Shown here one piece after another: positions 5,650 through 7,327 of a stretch of 7,327 bases of DNA. The notes below the pieces were generated by a model. That model ran no database searches. It was not told the DNA's origin and saw only the letters and a program-made list of their open reading frames with translations. A program made the position numbers and the translations under genes. The stretch is from Sulfurospirillum sp. UBA1314 (GTDB lineage Bacteria; Campylobacterota; Campylobacteria; Campylobacterales; Sulfurospirillaceae), in NCBI GenBank assembly GCA_002307095.1, contig DBTO01000116.1, positions 1 through 7,327 on the forward strand, in the 5' to 3' direction. Numbering within the stretch: the stretch's first letter is position 1; each line of letters opens with the position of its first letter.

Positions 5650-7080
5650 TTATAAAGGAGGCAAGCTAATCTTCGCCTCTTGGGAAATTGAGGCATTGTA
5701 TTGAACCACTTCAATCGGAATAGAATTTTTACCGCCATCTACAAAGCGCGTACACGCCTTTTGAAAAATCAAATTCGCCACGCCAACGGGTCCATTTCTG
5801 TTTTTTCCAACAATAACTTCGGCTGACTCTTCTGGTTTTTCAAAAAAGTCACTTTTGTACTCTTTGCCTTCGGTTCTGGCTTTTTGCTCTTTCTCTTTCT
5901 CTTCGCGCATGCGGTAAACATCGTCACGGTAGACAAATAAGATCATGTCGGCATCTTGCTCGATCGCACCTGATTCCCTAAGGTCGCTCAGCATCGGACG
6001 TTTATCGCTTCTGGCTTCTAGCCCACGGTTAAGCTGAGAAAGTGCGATGATAGGAATGTTCAGCTCCCTCGCCAACAGTTTAAGTCCACGACTGATGTCA
6101 CTGACTTCAATATGTCTGTCTCTCGTCCCCGCCGAACTCATCAACTGCAAGTAGTCAATGATCGCTAGTGAGATTTCAGGGTGTTGCGATTTGAGTTTGC
6201 GAAGTTTTGCTCTGACTTTATGAATATCCACAGAGCCGTTATCGTCCACGAAAAATTTGCGTTTACTCATCTCATCCGCAGCACTCGTCAACCTTCCCCA
6301 CTGTTCATCACCCATATCGCCTACTTTAAGCTTTTGAAGCGGTATGGACGTCTTGGCACTGAGCATCCTAAGCATCAACTGCTCCGCTGGCATTTCAAGG
6401 GAAAAGATCGCAACGCCTTTACCCCGATCTAACGCATTTTGCGCCAAGTTGAGACAAAAAGCCGTTTTACCCATCGCCGGCCTTGCCGCAACGATGATGA
6501 GATCGCCCTCACCAAAACCTGAGGTCAAACGGTTAATCTCAGCAAATCCACTATCAACACCAACAACGCCAGAGTTTCCACGCTTTTTCATCTCATGAAT
6601 GTGTGCGATGGTCGCATGCGTCATCTCAGGGGATTCACGAAACTCTTTGGTGCCGCTCTCTTGCGTGATCTGGTATAGCTTTTGTTGCACGAGATCGACC
6701 ACTTCATTGGACGGCAAATCCTTCTCAACCGCGATCTCTTTGATGTCGCTCGTCAGCTGCACCAACTCTCTCTTAATCGCCTTTTCACGTATCTCTTCGA
6801 CATACGCTTTGGTTGCAGGAAGAGGATTGGTCGAGAGAATTTCAAGCATCGCATCTTCATCAAAACGCCCTTGTTGGTTGAGCTTTTTCTTGATGAACTC
6901 TTCATCAATCGGCAGATCTTCCCTCTCGCACGCCTCCATCGCTTCGTAAATATAACGATGACTCGGCAAATAAAAATCTTTCGCGCTAATGACCGCTGCT
7001 ATATCTTCAAACGTCGCAGGGTTAAATAAAATGGAGCTAAGAACCGAGCGTTCTATGTTCACATTGTGCAGATTGCTCAT
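5650..7080 (-). CDS. dnaB: Replicative DNA helicase DnaB
   Basis: This 476-residue hexameric helicase unwinds DNA 5' to 3' at the replication fork. The N-terminal DnaB domain (about 1-110, primase-interacting collar) is followed by a linker and the RecA-like motor domain. Walker A is ARPAMGKT (199-206). The catalytic glutamate is Glu229 in SLEM, Walker B is LAIIDYLQL (305-313) with Asp309, motif H3 is ALSQLNR (346-352), motif H4 is SDLRESGAIEQDAD (365-378), and KNRNGP (426-431) carries the arginine finger Arg428. No intein interrupts the motifs. A charged insert of about 20 residues (roughly 391-415, MREEKEKEQKARTEGKEY...) sits before the arginine finger. E. coli DnaB is shorter there, and I recall a comparable insert in H. 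pylori DnaB. The start overlaps the ispG stop as ATGA and has a strong ribosome site. comEC follows after two bases. No dnaC-type loader gene is seen in the window. Confidence 0.97.
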   Translation of the reverse strand: MSNLHNVNIERSVLSSILFNPATFEDIAAVISAKDFYLPSHRYIYEAMEACEREDLPIDEEFIKKKLNQQGRFDEDAMLEILSTNPLPATKAYVEEIREKAIKRELVQLTSDIKEIAVEKDLPSNEVVDLVQQKLYQITQESGTKEFRESPEMTHATIAHIHEMKKRGNSGVVGVDSGFAEINRLTSGFGEGDLIIVAARPAMGKTAFCLNLAQNALDRGKGVAIFSLEMPAEQLMLRMLSAKTSIPLQKLKVGDMGDEQWGRLTSAADEMSKRKFFVDDNGSVDIHKVRAKLRKLKSQHPEISLAIIDYLQLMSSAGTRDRHIEVSDISRGLKLLARELNIPIIALSQLNRGLEARSDKRPMLSDLRESGAIEQDADMILFVYRDDVYRMREEKEKEQKARTEGKEYKSDFFEKPEESAEVIVGKNRNGPVGVANLIFQKACTRFVDGGKNSIPIEVVQYNASISQEAKISLPPL

Positions 7081-7327
7081 GCTTTGTACTCCTTGGCAGC
7101 AAGCTCTACGGCTTCTAAAAATTTATCGACAAGGTCTTCTTCTTTGAGTTTTGCCACCACTTCGCCTTTGACCATGACAAGCCCCTGCCCTTTACCAAAG
7201 GCAATCGCCACATCAGCATGTTTGGCTTCGCCAATAGCATTGACCACGCAACCCATGACTGAAATGTTGAGAGGTGCTTTGATGTGCTTGGTGCGACGCT
7301 CAACTTCGGCTACGGCATTGACCAAAT
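7077..7327 (-). CDS. ispG: 4-hydroxy-3-methylbut-2-en-1-yl diphosphate synthase IspG (3' end only)
   Basis: Only the last 82 or so codons are present; the gene continues past the right edge. The first readable codon, TTG at 7323-7325, is an internal leucine and not a start. IspG (GcpE) is the [4Fe-4S] enzyme of the MEP isoprenoid pathway that converts methylerythritol cyclodiphosphate to HMBPP using reduced flavodoxin or ferredoxin. The fragment shows VMGCVVNAIGEAKHAD. Its Cys and Glu, seven residues apart, correspond to the cluster ligands Cys305 and Glu312 of the E. coli enzyme. The usual 'NGPGEA' reads NAIGEA, which I take to be a lineage variant. The short tail ending in AAKEYKA is normal. 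The TGA stop overlaps the dnaB start (ATGA, 7077-7080), so the two genes are in one operon. Confidence 0.95.
   Translation of the reverse strand, partial: LVNAVAEVERRTKHIKAPLNISVMGCVVNAIGEAKHADVAIAFGKGQGLVMVKGEVVAKLKEEDLVDKFLEAVELAAKEYKA
7089..7094 (-). promoter_or_regulatory. Ribosome binding site for dnaB
   Basis: On the minus strand AAGGAG lies inside the end of ispG, eight bases before the dnaB ATG (7078-7080). It confirms that start and indicates that dnaB is translated efficiently even though its start overlaps the ispG stop. Confidence 0.75.

Noticed and set aside
5655..5663. Strong Shine-Dalgarno-like AAAGGAGG on the plus strand between comEC and dnaB
   Set aside because: No plus-strand gene follows; the nearest TTG start meets a stop after three codons. 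It is the reverse complement of the DnaB C-terminal Pro-Pro codons and gives comEC no ribosome site.
6599..6949. Plus-strand open frames opposite dnaB (83 to 116 residues, including 6181-6432, 6344-6598, 6682-7029)
   Set aside because: They lie antisense to clear DnaB motifs, have no ribosome sites of note and their translations look like no protein family.
7077..7325. Complete 82-residue protein starting at TTG 7323-7325
   Set aside because: The frame stays open to the window edge and the sequence matches the C-terminal end of IspG, so the TTG is an internal leucine codon.

Overview
The window looks like a chromosomal segment of a Campylobacterota (former Epsilonproteobacteria) genome. A Sulfurospirillum-like organism is my best guess. 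The reasons are the DnaB type (with a charged insert near the C-terminus), the short nuclease-less ComEC, the IspG tail (GCVVNAIGEAKHAD), and a glcD–yihY/rbn–comEC neighbourhood that I recall from Campylobacter jejuni (Cj1213c, Cj1212c, Cj1211). Genus is inferred from memory and was not tested. The window is almost entirely coding: five complete genes, one partial gene, and a single intergenic gap of 94 bases.

Left part, plus strand: glcD (FAD-linked 2-hydroxyacid dehydrogenase) is followed without any gap by a TTG-started YihY/BrkB membrane protein (often mis-called ribonuclease BN). The two form an operon. After the 94-base gap, which holds a candidate sigma-70 promoter with a small palindrome in its spacer, comes a 695-residue protein I do not recognise. 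It has two N-terminal membrane helices and then a long, probably periplasmic region made of two diverged copies of the same roughly 255-residue unit. Each copy carries a PA14-like beta-sandwich signature, a second beta-rich module and a matching cysteine pair. This is the most novel item in the window.

Right part, minus strand: ispG (3' end only), dnaB and comEC are packed as one operon. ispG and dnaB overlap by ATGA, and dnaB and comEC are 2 bases apart. The operon joins isoprenoid synthesis, chromosome replication and DNA uptake, and its promoter lies outside the window. The comEC 3' end runs 23 bases into the 3' end of the unknown gene, so the two converging units share their tails, and an imperfect inverted repeat spans the junction.

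No tRNA, rRNA, CRISPR array, insertion sequence or clear intrinsic terminator was seen. Apart from the unknown gene and a few short DNA motifs (for example a 10-base palindrome present three times inside comEC), the region reads as ordinary core genome.
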